A stretch of 64,000 bases of DNA, taken from assembly GCF_030317205.1 (NCBI RefSeq), contig NZ_JASZYB010000001.1, forward strand, positions 2,790,001-2,854,000. The letters are read 5' to 3'. The DNA is from Variovorax sp. J2L1-78. GTDB lineage: Bacteria > Pseudomonadota > Gammaproteobacteria > Burkholderiales > Burkholderiaceae_C. The position numbers and the translations under genes were made by a program. Every line of letters starts with the position of its first letter. Within the stretch, counting starts at the first letter, position 1. The notes under the pieces were generated by a model, which ran no database searches, had not been told where the DNA came from, and saw nothing but the letters and a program-made list of their open reading frames with translations. This document shows positions 51,797-60,677 of the stretch, piece after piece.

Positions 51797-53285
51797 GCCC
51801 CCGATTTTACTGGCCGTCGACAAAACCTATCCCAAAGGTCTCATGTGGTTCCGCCGGGACCTGCGCGTCGACGACAACGCGGCCCTGTGGCGAGCCCTGC
51901 GCACCTGTCGCGAAGTGGTCTGCGTCTTCGTCTTCGACAAGGCGATCCTCGACAGCCTGCCCCGCGCCGACCGGCGCGTGGAGTTCATCCGCGAATCGCT
52001 GGTCGAACTCGACGCCGAACTGCGGGCACTGGGCGGCGGCCTCATCGTCCGGCACGCCCTGGCCGAGGACGAGATCCCCGAGCTGGCCCATGCGCTGGAC
52101 GTGCAGGCGGTGTTCGCCAACCGCGACGACGAGCCCGCCGCCATCGCACGCGACGCCAAGGTCTTCGGTGCGCTGGCGAATGCCGGCATCACCTTCCACA
52201 CGGCCAAGGACCAGGTGGTGTTCGAGCGCGACGAGGTGCTAACCAAGGTCGGCCAGCCCTACACCGTGTTCACGCCCTACAAGCGCGCCTGGCTGGCCAA
52301 GCTCGACGACTTCTTCCTCAAGCCCTACCCGTCGCGCGGGTATGCCGAATCGCTGATCGCACCGCCCGCCCGCTACGACGCACCGGTGCCCGCCCTGCAA
52401 GACATCGGCTTCGAGGCGACCAACCTTTCGACGCTGGAGATTCCCACCGGCGCGCAAGGTGGCGCGACGCTGTTCGAGGATTTCTTCGACCGCATCGACC
52501 GCTACGACGCGGCGCGCAACTTCCCGGCCGTGCGCGGGCCAAGCTACCTGAGCGTGCACCTGCGCTTCGGCACGGTGTCGATCCGCCAACTGGCGAGCGT
52601 GGCGCACCAGCTGTCGCTGCAGGGGAACGCCGGCGCAGCGACCTGGCTGAGCGAGCTGATCTGGCGCGACTTCTATTTCCAGATCCTGGCGCACAACCCA
52701 CACCTCGCCGAAGGCAAGAGCTTCCGACCCGAGTACGACAAGATCATCTGGCACCACGGCAAGCACGCCGACATGCTGTTCGACGCCTGGTGCCAGGGGC
52801 GCACCGGCTACCCGCTGATCGACGCCGCCATGGCGCAGATCAACCAGAGCGGCTACATGCACAACCGCCTGCGCATGGTGGTGGCAAGCTTCCTCTGCAA
52901 GGACCTGGGGCTGGACTGGCGCCGCGGCGAAGCCTACTTCGCGCTGCACCTCAACGACTTCGAGCTGTCGTCCAACAACGGCGGCTGGCAGTGGGCGAGT
53001 TCCAGCGGCTGCGACGCGCAGCCCTACTTTCGCATCTTCAACCCGGTGACGCAGAGCGAGCGCTTCGACCCCGAGGGCAAGTTCATCCGGCGCTACCTGC
53101 CGCAACTGGCATCGCTGTCGAACAAGGTCATCCATGCGCCGTGGACCGCGTCGCCGGTCGAGCTCGAGGCGGCCGGGCTGACGCTGGGCGAGCAGTACCC
53201 CAAACCGATCGTCGACCACGCCGAGGCACGCGATCGCACGCTGCAGCGCTACGGCGTGGTGCGCAAGGTGGCCACGGGCCACTGA
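51795..53285 (+). CDS. phrB: Deoxyribodipyrimidine photolyase
   Basis: A 496-residue class I CPD photolyase that repairs UV-induced cyclobutane dimers with blue light. The N-terminal antenna domain begins KGLMWFRRDLRVDDNAALW. The C-terminal FAD domain contains TWLSELIWRDFYFQIL, the electron-path Trp in AWCQGRTGYPLIDAAM, and HNRLRMVVASFLCKDL. The start could also be ATG 51843 (MWFRRDLR). With the 51795 start the codon overlaps the divergent yqgE start. Confidence 0.95.
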   Translation: MPPILLAVDKTYPKGLMWFRRDLRVDDNAALWRALRTCREVVCVFVFDKAILDSLPRADRRVEFIRESLVELDAELRALGGGLIVRHALAEDEIPELAHALDVQAVFANRDDEPAAIARDAKVFGALANAGITFHTAKDQVVFERDEVLTKVGQPYTVFTPYKRAWLAKLDDFFLKPYPSRGYAESLIAPPARYDAPVPALQDIGFEATNLSTLEIPTGAQGGATLFEDFFDRIDRYDAARNFPAVRGPSYLSVHLRFGTVSIRQLASVAHQLSLQGNAGAATWLSELIWRDFYFQILAHNPHLAEGKSFRPEYDKIIWHHGKHADMLFDAWCQGRTGYPLIDAAMAQINQSGYMHNRLRMVVASFLCKDLGLDWRRGEAYFALHLNDFELSSNNGGWQWASSSGCDAQPYFRIFNPVTQSERFDPEGKFIRRYLPQLASLSNKVIHAPWTASPVELEAAGLTLGEQYPKPIVDHAEARDRTLQRYGVVRKVATGH

Positions 53286-53293
53286 GGCCTAAA

Positions 53294-53334
53294 CGCTGCA
53301 GGACGTCATCACTTTGGATGATGCCGCTGCAGCG
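53294..53334. other. Nested inverted repeat downstream of the photolyase gene
   Basis: CGCTGCAG (53294-53301) pairs with CTGCAGCG (53327-53334), and CATCA (53307-53311) with TGATG (53319-53323) inside. No T run follows, so it may be a Rho-assisted terminator, a processing site or an operator for the LuxR gene 143 bases downstream. The rest of the gap (53286-53476) shows nothing else. Confidence 0.45.
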
Positions 53335-53476
53335 CACAACTGAGACGCTCCGGGTCCACCACGCGCGCCTGTACGCCGATTCCTACATCCCCCGTTCGTG
53401 GGATTGACGGCGCACCGCGGGCGCGTAGGGTCCGTGCAGGGAGTCGACTGATCGAGGACAGCCTGCGGAGGTATTC

Positions 53477-54562
53477 GTGATCCAAGACCCCGTGCTCCAT
53501 CGCACCCTGGAAGCGGCCCACCACCTGAGCGACGCCGTGCCGCCCTGGGGGGACGTGCTGGAGGGCGCCCGCCAACTGATCGGCGGCGACAGCGCCAGCT
53601 TCATCCTGTTCAGCCACACCGGCGAGCTGCTCGACTGCCAGCAGCGCGGCATCTCGACGGCCGCCGAGCAGGAATACGTGGCGCACTACCACGCCCACGA
53701 CATCGTGACGCCCGCCACGACCGGATCGCCGGAGGGCACCTGGTTCGACACGGCGGAGCTGTTCAGCCCGGAGACGCTCTCGCGCAACGGCTATTACGTC
53801 GACTTCATGTGCCGACACCGCATGCGCCAGATGCTCACGCTGCTCGTGGAGCAGTCGCCGACCCGCCGCGGGGGGCTGACGGTGCAGCGCGCCGAGCCGC
53901 GCGAGACCGGGCGCCGGCAGCTCGGGCAGGGTGTGGGTGCGGCATTGGCGGCTGCCATCGGCCAGGCCGTGCAAGCGCGCCGGACGGCCACGGAGCATTG
54001 GTTCGCCGCCACCGAGTCGGCCTTCGACGGTTTCGAGGAAGCCCTCTGCGTGGTCAGCAGCAAGGGCACCGTGCTGCGGCAGTCGCCGCGCGCCCAGGCC
54101 TGGTTCGCGCTGAACCAGATCCTGCGCATCCGGCAGGGCCGGCTGTGGCATGCCGCACCCGCCCTGCGCGAAGCGCTCTACGGCGCGCTGGCCAGCGTCG
54201 CCGAGCGCGACCGCCGGCTCACGCTGACCTTGCCGGACGAGGGCGAGGTGGCGGGTTGCCAGATCGACCTGGCGCCGGCAGCGCGGATCGCGCGACTGGG
54301 CAACGAGGCGCTGCTGCTGCTGCGCATCCGGCCTGCGCCCGATTCGATCGACGCCCGGCTGCGCACGCTCGGGCCGGCCTACGACCTCACGGCGGCCGAG
54401 CAGCGGGTGCTCGGCGCGCTGATCGCGGGCCAGTCGCCGGCGCAGCATGCGCAGTCGCGCGGCGTGTCCATCCACACTGTGCGCAAGCAGATCGCGATGA
54501 TCAAGGACAAGATGGGCTGCAACCGGCAGATCGACCTAGTGCGGGCCGGGCTGCCGACTTGA
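53477..54562 (+). CDS. LuxR-family transcriptional regulator
   Basis: A 361-residue regulator with a C-terminal LuxR/GerE helix-turn-helix (about residues 300-355: LTAAEQRVLGALIAGQSPAQ then GVSIHTVRKQIAMIKDKMG). The N-terminal 280 residues show no receiver signature or acyl-homoserine-lactone residues that I can recognise; the middle resembles a PAS-type sensor (AFDGFEEALCVVSSKGTVL). The GTG start has GCGGAGGT upstream. Target and signal unknown; it is convergent with the pil operon. Confidence 0.9.
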   Translation: MIQDPVLHRTLEAAHHLSDAVPPWGDVLEGARQLIGGDSASFILFSHTGELLDCQQRGISTAAEQEYVAHYHAHDIVTPATTGSPEGTWFDTAELFSPETLSRNGYYVDFMCRHRMRQMLTLLVEQSPTRRGGLTVQRAEPRETGRRQLGQGVGAALAAAIGQAVQARRTATEHWFAATESAFDGFEEALCVVSSKGTVLRQSPRAQAWFALNQILRIRQGRLWHAAPALREALYGALASVAERDRRLTLTLPDEGEVAGCQIDLAPAARIARLGNEALLLLRIRPAPDSIDARLRTLGPAYDLTAAEQRVLGALIAGQSPAQHAQSRGVSIHTVRKQIAMIKDKMGCNRQIDLVRAGLPT

Positions 54563-54714
54563 GCCCACCCCCGAGGCGGCGCACTGCGTGTCGCCGCTGC
54601 CCCCTCAAGGGGGCGCACCCGGCGGCCTGGCAGAGCCAGTTCCGCGGGTGCTCTGGACTTGCTCGCACCGGCTTCATGGCCGCGCAGTGCGGCCCGGTAT
54701 GCACGCCGGGTGTG
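54563..54714. repeat. Hairpin-rich intergenic spacer, possible REP-like element
   Basis: Between convergent LuxR and pilL. It contains GCCCCC-TCAA-GGGGGC at 54599-54614 and further G/C palindromes. I associate the CCCCCTCAAGGGGG hairpin with a repeat common in Comamonadaceae intergenic DNA. It could also serve as a bidirectional terminator, although T runs are lacking. Confidence 0.4.
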
Positions 54715-57700
54715 TCACGCCGCGGCCGGGACCTCGACCTGCGCGTAGGTGCGCACCAGCCGGAGCAGTTCGTCTTCCGAGTAGGGCTTGCCCAGGTAGT
54801 GGTTCACGCCCAGTTGCGCCGCGTGTTCGCGATGCTTCTCGGCAATGCGCGAGGTGATCATGATGATCGGCAGATGCGCCAGCGCCGCGTCGGCGCGGAT
54901 GTTGCGCGCCAGGTCGAAGCCGTCCATGCGCGGCATCTCGATGTCCGACAGCACCACCGCCGGACGCTCGGTCTGCAGCCGCTCCAGCGCCTGCAAGCCG
55001 TCGGCGGCGAGCGACACGCGGTAGCCCTCGCGTTGCAGCATGCGCTGGGTGACCCGGCGCACGGTGATCGAGTCGTCGACCACCAGCACCAGCGGCGCTT
55101 CCTGCACCACCACCGGCGCGGCCGCTGTCTGCGCCCCGTCCGGGCCCGCGGCGGCAGCGGCGCTGCCCGCCTGCTGCATCGCCCGCGCCTGGTCGCCATG
55201 CACGGCGGCCAGCGCCACGGGGTTGTAGATGAGCGCCACGGCACCAGACGCGAGCACCGAGATGCCCGCCATGCCCGGCAGCCGCGACAGCTGCGGACCG
55301 AGGTTCTTGACCACGACTTCCTGGTTGCCCAGCACTTCGTCCACGTGCAGCGCCACGCGCTGGGCGGCGCTGCGCACCACCACGATGGCGTGCGTCTTGC
55401 TGCCCGAGGCTTCGCTGCGGGCGGACGACTGCAGTAGCGCACCGGCCCAGTAGAAGGGCACCGGCGCGCCGGCGAAGAGGTAGTGCTGGTTGGCGTAGGC
55501 CACGTCGAGCTCGGCCGCGCTCACGCGCTGCACCAGCTCGACCAAGTTGGAGGGCACGCCGATGGACGTGCCGCCTGCGCGCAGCATCACGACGTGCGTC
55601 ACGGCGGTGGTCAGCGGCAGCACCAGCTTGAAGCTCGTGCCCTGCCCCGGCGTGCTGTGCGTTTCGATGCGGCCGCCCAGCGCCGCCACGTCGGCGCGCA
55701 CCACGTCCATGCCGATGCCGCGGCCGGCCAGCTCCGACACCTGCTCGGCGGTGGAGAAGCCGGGCTTGAAGATCATCTCGGCCGCCGCTTCGGGCGAGAG
55801 CACTTCGCCGTCGGCCGCCAGACCCAGGGCCCGTGCACGCTGAGCGATGCGTTCCAGGTTGAGGCCGCCGCCGTCGTCGCGGAAGCTGACCGAGACGTCG
55901 TTGCCCTCCTGGTGCAACTCGATGGCGATCAGGCCGCTCGGCTCCTTGCCGGCCTGCTCGCGCGCCGCGGCGCTCTCGATGCCGTGGGCCACGCTGTTGC
56001 GCAGCAGGTGCTCGAACGACGGCGTCATGCGCTCCAGCACGCCGCGGTCCATCTCGATGGAGCCGCCGACGATGTCCAGGCGCACCTGCTTGCCGGTGTC
56101 CTTCGACGCCTGGCGCACCACGCGGTAGAGGCGGTCGGAGATGCCTTCGAACTCCACCATGCGCGTGCGCAGCAGGCCGCGCTGCAGCTCCCGCGTCTGG
56201 CGCGCCTGGGCCGACAGGTCGTCTTCCGTCGCCTGCACCGTCTTCTGCAGCGTGCGCTGCACGGTGGCCACGTCGTTGACCGACTCGGCCATCATGCGGG
56301 TGAGTTCCTGCACCCGGGTGAAGCGGTCGAACTCGAGCGGGTCGAAGCCCTGCTGCGAGTCCTTGGCCTGGGCCAGGCGCGACTGCATCTGGCTTTCGGC
56401 CTGCACCTCGATGTCGCGCAGCTGTTGACGCAGGCGGTCGAGGTTGCCGGTCAGGTCGCCGAGCGAACCGCGCAACTGGTTGAGCTCGGCCTCCAGCCGC
56501 GAGCGCGTGATGATCACCTCGCCGGCCTGGGCCACCAGGCGGTCGAGCAATTGCGTGCGGATGCGCACCGCCTGCTGCGAGGCGCTGCTGCGCAGCGGCA
56601 CGAGCATCGACGGCAGCGGCACGGCGACGGTGCCGGTGCGCACGGCCGGCGCGGCGGCTGGCGGCTCGTTGGCGGCGGTGGTCTCCGGGCTCGCGACGGG
56701 CGTCGCGGTGTCGACCACCGGTGCGGCCACCGGCGCCGGCGCCACGAAGGGCTCGTCGTCCAGCGGCGCGTCGCCGCCGCCGATGCCGCGCAACCCGTCG
56801 AAGGTGGACTGGAGGGCATCGAAGCGGGCCAGCAGTGCCTCGACGGCCAGGCGGTCGGCGCCCTGGGCACCGATGGCCTCGATCTCGGACTCCATGCGGT
56901 GCGCACGCTCGCCCAGACGCATCGCGCCGGCCAGGCGGGCGCTGCCCTTGAGCGTGTGCAGCGTGCGCAGCACCGACGCCCGTGGCGCATCGCTGCCGGG
57001 CTCGGCCAGCCAGTCGCGCAGCGCGCCGCCCAGCTTGGGCATCAGTTCGGCCGCCTCTTCCTCGAAGATCGGGAACAGGTCGAGGTCGACCGAATCGGCC
57101 AGGTCGTAGGCATCGTCGGAATCGTCCAGCGACACGTCGGCGCGGGCCGCGGCAAAGCCCAGCGGCGCCGGGCCGCTGTCGAGGGCATCGGCCGGCAGCT
57201 GCGACGCGGCGACGTCGCGCAGGTCCTGCAGCGTCTCGTCCGACGGATCGCGCAGGAAGCCCGCGGCGAACTGGTGCAGCAGGTAGCGCACTTCGTCGGC
57301 CGCCGCCACCAGCACGCGCCCCTGCTCGGCCGTGCCGCGGCCTTGCCGGTGCAGGTGCTGAAGCGCGGTTTCGAACAGCCGCGCCATGCCCGACAGGCCC
57401 TGGAAGCCGACCGTGGCCGAGCTGCCCGCGAGCGAATGCGCCAGCGCAACGGTCGAGTCGCCGATGCGCAGGTGCGGCTCCATCGCCCATTCGCCAACGT
57501 CGGTGGCGAGCTGGCGCGACCATTCGTCGGCTTCGTTGAGGTAGACGTTGTAGAGCGCGATGCCGATGCGCAGCGGGCCGATCGCCTTGACGGCGTCGTC
57601 GGCGCTGGGCGCGGCGGGTTCGGGCGCGGCCTCGGGCTCCGGTTCTGGCTCTGGCTCTGGCGGCACCTCGGCCACGAGGGGCGGTGCCGTCTCGACGTCG

Positions 57701-60660
57701 GGGAGGTCGAACGCGTCGGCCGACGCCGCCGGCGCAGCCAGCAGGCTGGCGAGCGCATCGAGTTCTTCCTGGGCCGCGTCGGGCTCCTCCGGCGTTTCGG
57801 CCGATGCCGATGCCGATGGCGGTGTCGCGAAGGACAGGTCGGGCAGCGGCGGCAGCACGGCGGGCGCCGGCGTGGCGCGCGGCTCGACGGGAACTTCCAG
57901 CGGTGCGGACTCGCTGAGATCGAAGTCCAGCGTCATCGTCGGCACGCGGAACGGATCGAAGGATGCGTGCGCGGTCTCGAGGAAATCGATGTCCTCGCCA
58001 TCGATGGGTGGCGGCAACTCGGCGGCCGGCGTCACGTCCCGCGGTGCGAAATCGAGGAAGTCGGTGGACGCGAAGTCGTCGTCCATCTCGCTGGCGCGGC
58101 GCGTGTCGGGTGCTTCAGTCTCGGGCGCTTCCACGGCAGGCAGCTCGGGAACGGCAGCTTCGAGAGCGGGCGCCTGTTCCGGCGCGGCCGCAGCTTCTTC
58201 GACCACCGGCAGCGGTGCGGGCGGCGCCTCCGCGGCGATGTGGCGCGCCGCGACGGCCAGCGCATGGGGCGCGATGGCTGCCGGTGGCGGCAGCGGGTCG
58301 CCACTGCGCAGGGCCTCGGCGACACGGCTGAAGGCCGAGGGCTCCCAGTCGTGCGGCTGGCCGGCGGCGATGGCTTCGACCCAGGCGGAGAAGTCCTTCA
58401 GCGCGCGTTCGGTGGCGCTCAGCAGTTCGGGCGTGGCCGGGCGCTGGTCGGCCAGCCAGGTGTTCAGGACCTGCTCGAAAGACCAGGCGGCGTCGCCGAA
58501 GGCCGTGAGGCCGACCATGCGCGAACTGCCCTTGAGGGTGTGGAAGGCGCGCCGCAGCACGGTGAGCTCGCCCACGTCGGTCGGGTCTTCCGCCAGCAGG
58601 GACACCGCGGCGTCGCCGTTCTCCAGCACCTCGCGCGCTTCGTCCAGGAAGATGTTCTGCAGGTCGTCTTCGTCGAGCTCGTTGACCTCGGTGTCGGGCA
58701 AGGCCGTCGGCCCGACGATCCTGGCGGTCCAGCTGTCGGCAGCGCGGCTGAATTCCTCGATCGGGGTGGCCGCCTTGCGGGTCGGTGCGGCCAGCGCCGC
58801 GAGCTTGGCGGCGATCTGCGCATCGACCTCCTCGACGCTCAGCACCGGCCCGGCGGCAGGCGTGGCGGCGGTGGCATCGGGCACGGCGGCGTCGGCCGCC
58901 GCGGCCTCCGCGCTGCGGCCCATCAGCGGCTTGAGTTCGCCCAGTTCGGCGTCGAACACGAAGAGACGCTTGGCCAGGGCGGGCTGGTAGCCCAGCATGT
59001 CGATCAGGAAGCCCAAGGCGCCCAGGTTGTTGCCGAGCGAGTCGAAGTCGCGGGCCTCGTCGGTGGGCGACGCGGTCTCCAGCAGTCGATCGACGTTCTC
59101 GCGCATGCGCTGCACGGTCTGCGCGGCCTGGTCGAGGCCGAGCACGGAGAACACGCCGCGCATCTGCAGCAGCTGGCTCGGCACGGTACGCAGCGCGCTG
59201 CGCTCGTGCGGGCGGCGGAAGAACTGGTCGAGCGACTTCTCAAGCTCGCCGAGGTGCGCGCGCAGTTCGTCGACCACGGTGCCCATGGACTGGCGGTCGC
59301 TGACGCGCCGGTACAGCTCTTCCATCCACGGCTCGAGCGGCTCGGCCTGTCCGCCGTCGCGCACGCGTTCGATGCGGCCGGCCAGTTGCACGGTGCGCGC
59401 GGTGAGCTGGCGGTCCTGCGGGTCGAGATCTTCGAAGGCCGCCTCGAGGTAGAGCACGGCCGTCGCCACTTCGAGGCCGAGTTCGGTGCTCGGCGGCACG
59501 CCGGAGCGCAGCGACGCATCGACCGCGTTGTTGAGCGCCTGCGCCATCGGCAGGCTCGGCGGATGCAGCTTCTGCAGCGATTCGCCCAGCTGCGCGAAGG
59601 TGTCGGCCACTTGGCGGGTGCGCGAGACGTCGCCGGCCGAGAGCGCCGACCACATCTCCTTGGCGGCTTCGATGCGCTTGCGCGCCTGGACCAGCACCAG
59701 CGGGTCGAAGCGGCCGAACTGCTCGACGGTGTAGTCGACCGCCGGCTCGTCGTCGGCGATGCCCCAGGCCTGGCGCACCTGGCGCAGGGTCGCCACCTCG
59801 TCGCTCGCGGCGGGCGCCGCCTGCGCGCAGAAGAACAGCAGGTCCTGCCCGAGGCGTTCGGACACGGCCGAGTCGCCCCGCGCCAGCGTGGCGTACTGCA
59901 GCAGCACGCGCGAGGACGCGCGCTTCACGTACACGTCGACCGGCAGCAGCGCGGCGCCCAGCGCCTCGAAGAAACCGGCGGCCAGCGTCCAGAAGCTGAC
60001 CACGCGCGGCACCGACGAGCCCCGGGCCAGGCCCAGGCACAGCTCGTACAGGCGGCGGGCGGCGCGGTCGTCGCCGCTCTTGACGATCTTGAGCACTTCG
60101 CGGTCGAGCTTGGAGCGCACGGCCGGGTCGTAGACCAGCGCGGTCTGCGTGGGCGAAGGCTTGATCTCGGCCCAGCGCCAGGTGTGGGTCCAGAGGTCGG
60201 CCGGGTGCACGCGGTCGCTGCTGGCCATCTCCAGCACGTCGCGGTACTGCGGGAACAACCCGACCGAGGACACCTGCTTGCCGCCGAGCAGCGCATGCAG
60301 GTAGTCGGCCACGGCGAAGCCGGCGCGGTCGATCTTGAGCACCGCCGCTTCGCTGCAGCCGGCCGGTTCGTCGATGTAGCGCTGGACGGCGAACTCCATC
60401 GCGCCCACCACCAGGGCCGGCGCCTTGTGGCCGACCATCGTGAGCGCGCCCACGGTCTGGTGCAGTTGCTGGCGCGCCAGGCGCAGCGGGCCGGTGTCGG
60501 GCTCCGCGGCGCCCTCGCGCGCGAAGCGGCGCAGCGCCTTGCCGGCGCCGTCGAGCGTCTTCTGGATTTCGTCGATGACCCAGGCCAATGGCCCGAGATC
60601 CTGGCTGGCGGCCGGCGACGTGCCGGGGTTCGGGGCGTTGGCGGGCACGGGCATCGGCAC
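54715..60660 (-). CDS. pilL: Hybrid CheA-type histidine kinase of the twitching pathway
   Basis: A 1981-residue ChpA/PilL kinase. After an N-terminal helical region come three recognisable Hpt domains with phospho-accepting His707 (FHTLKGSSR), His1075 (AHSLAGSSA) and His1235 (LHTLKGSAR). An acidic Pro/Ala/Glu-rich linker lies between the first two. The CheA catalytic core has HLLRNSVAHGIE (about 1548), DDGGGLN and GRGIGMD (about 1645), then a CheW-like domain and a C-terminal receiver with VVDD near 1862 and phospho-Asp1906. It signals to PilG and PilH to control type IV pilus extension and cAMP. The GTG at 60660 or ATG at 60654 starts it, 17 bases after pilJ. Confidence 0.95.
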   Translation of the reverse strand: MPMPVPANAPNPGTSPAASQDLGPLAWVIDEIQKTLDGAGKALRRFAREGAAEPDTGPLRLARQQLHQTVGALTMVGHKAPALVVGAMEFAVQRYIDEPAGCSEAAVLKIDRAGFAVADYLHALLGGKQVSSVGLFPQYRDVLEMASSDRVHPADLWTHTWRWAEIKPSPTQTALVYDPAVRSKLDREVLKIVKSGDDRAARRLYELCLGLARGSSVPRVVSFWTLAAGFFEALGAALLPVDVYVKRASSRVLLQYATLARGDSAVSERLGQDLLFFCAQAAPAASDEVATLRQVRQAWGIADDEPAVDYTVEQFGRFDPLVLVQARKRIEAAKEMWSALSAGDVSRTRQVADTFAQLGESLQKLHPPSLPMAQALNNAVDASLRSGVPPSTELGLEVATAVLYLEAAFEDLDPQDRQLTARTVQLAGRIERVRDGGQAEPLEPWMEELYRRVSDRQSMGTVVDELRAHLGELEKSLDQFFRRPHERSALRTVPSQLLQMRGVFSVLGLDQAAQTVQRMRENVDRLLETASPTDEARDFDSLGNNLGALGFLIDMLGYQPALAKRLFVFDAELGELKPLMGRSAEAAAADAAVPDATAATPAAGPVLSVEEVDAQIAAKLAALAAPTRKAATPIEEFSRAADSWTARIVGPTALPDTEVNELDEDDLQNIFLDEAREVLENGDAAVSLLAEDPTDVGELTVLRRAFHTLKGSSRMVGLTAFGDAAWSFEQVLNTWLADQRPATPELLSATERALKDFSAWVEAIAAGQPHDWEPSAFSRVAEALRSGDPLPPPAAIAPHALAVAARHIAAEAPPAPLPVVEEAAAAPEQAPALEAAVPELPAVEAPETEAPDTRRASEMDDDFASTDFLDFAPRDVTPAAELPPPIDGEDIDFLETAHASFDPFRVPTMTLDFDLSESAPLEVPVEPRATPAPAVLPPLPDLSFATPPSASASAETPEEPDAAQEELDALASLLAAPAASADAFDLPDVETAPPLVAEVPPEPEPEPEPEAAPEPAAPSADDAVKAIGPLRIGIALYNVYLNEADEWSRQLATDVGEWAMEPHLRIGDSTVALAHSLAGSSATVGFQGLSGMARLFETALQHLHRQGRGTAEQGRVLVAAADEVRYLLHQFAAGFLRDPSDETLQDLRDVAASQLPADALDSGPAPLGFAAARADVSLDDSDDAYDLADSVDLDLFPIFEEEAAELMPKLGGALRDWLAEPGSDAPRASVLRTLHTLKGSARLAGAMRLGERAHRMESEIEAIGAQGADRLAVEALLARFDALQSTFDGLRGIGGGDAPLDDEPFVAPAPVAAPVVDTATPVASPETTAANEPPAAAPAVRTGTVAVPLPSMLVPLRSSASQQAVRIRTQLLDRLVAQAGEVIITRSRLEAELNQLRGSLGDLTGNLDRLRQQLRDIEVQAESQMQSRLAQAKDSQQGFDPLEFDRFTRVQELTRMMAESVNDVATVQRTLQKTVQATEDDLSAQARQTRELQRGLLRTRMVEFEGISDRLYRVVRQASKDTGKQVRLDIVGGSIEMDRGVLERMTPSFEHLLRNSVAHGIESAAAREQAGKEPSGLIAIELHQEGNDVSVSFRDDGGGLNLERIAQRARALGLAADGEVLSPEAAAEMIFKPGFSTAEQVSELAGRGIGMDVVRADVAALGGRIETHSTPGQGTSFKLVLPLTTAVTHVVMLRAGGTSIGVPSNLVELVQRVSAAELDVAYANQHYLFAGAPVPFYWAGALLQSSARSEASGSKTHAIVVVRSAAQRVALHVDEVLGNQEVVVKNLGPQLSRLPGMAGISVLASGAVALIYNPVALAAVHGDQARAMQQAGSAAAAAGPDGAQTAAAPVVVQEAPLVLVVDDSITVRRVTQRMLQREGYRVSLAADGLQALERLQTERPAVVLSDIEMPRMDGFDLARNIRADAALAHLPIIMITSRIAEKHREHAAQLGVNHYLGKPYSEDELLRLVRTYAQVEVPAAA

Positions 60661-60677
60661 GTTGGGCGCTCGGCGGG

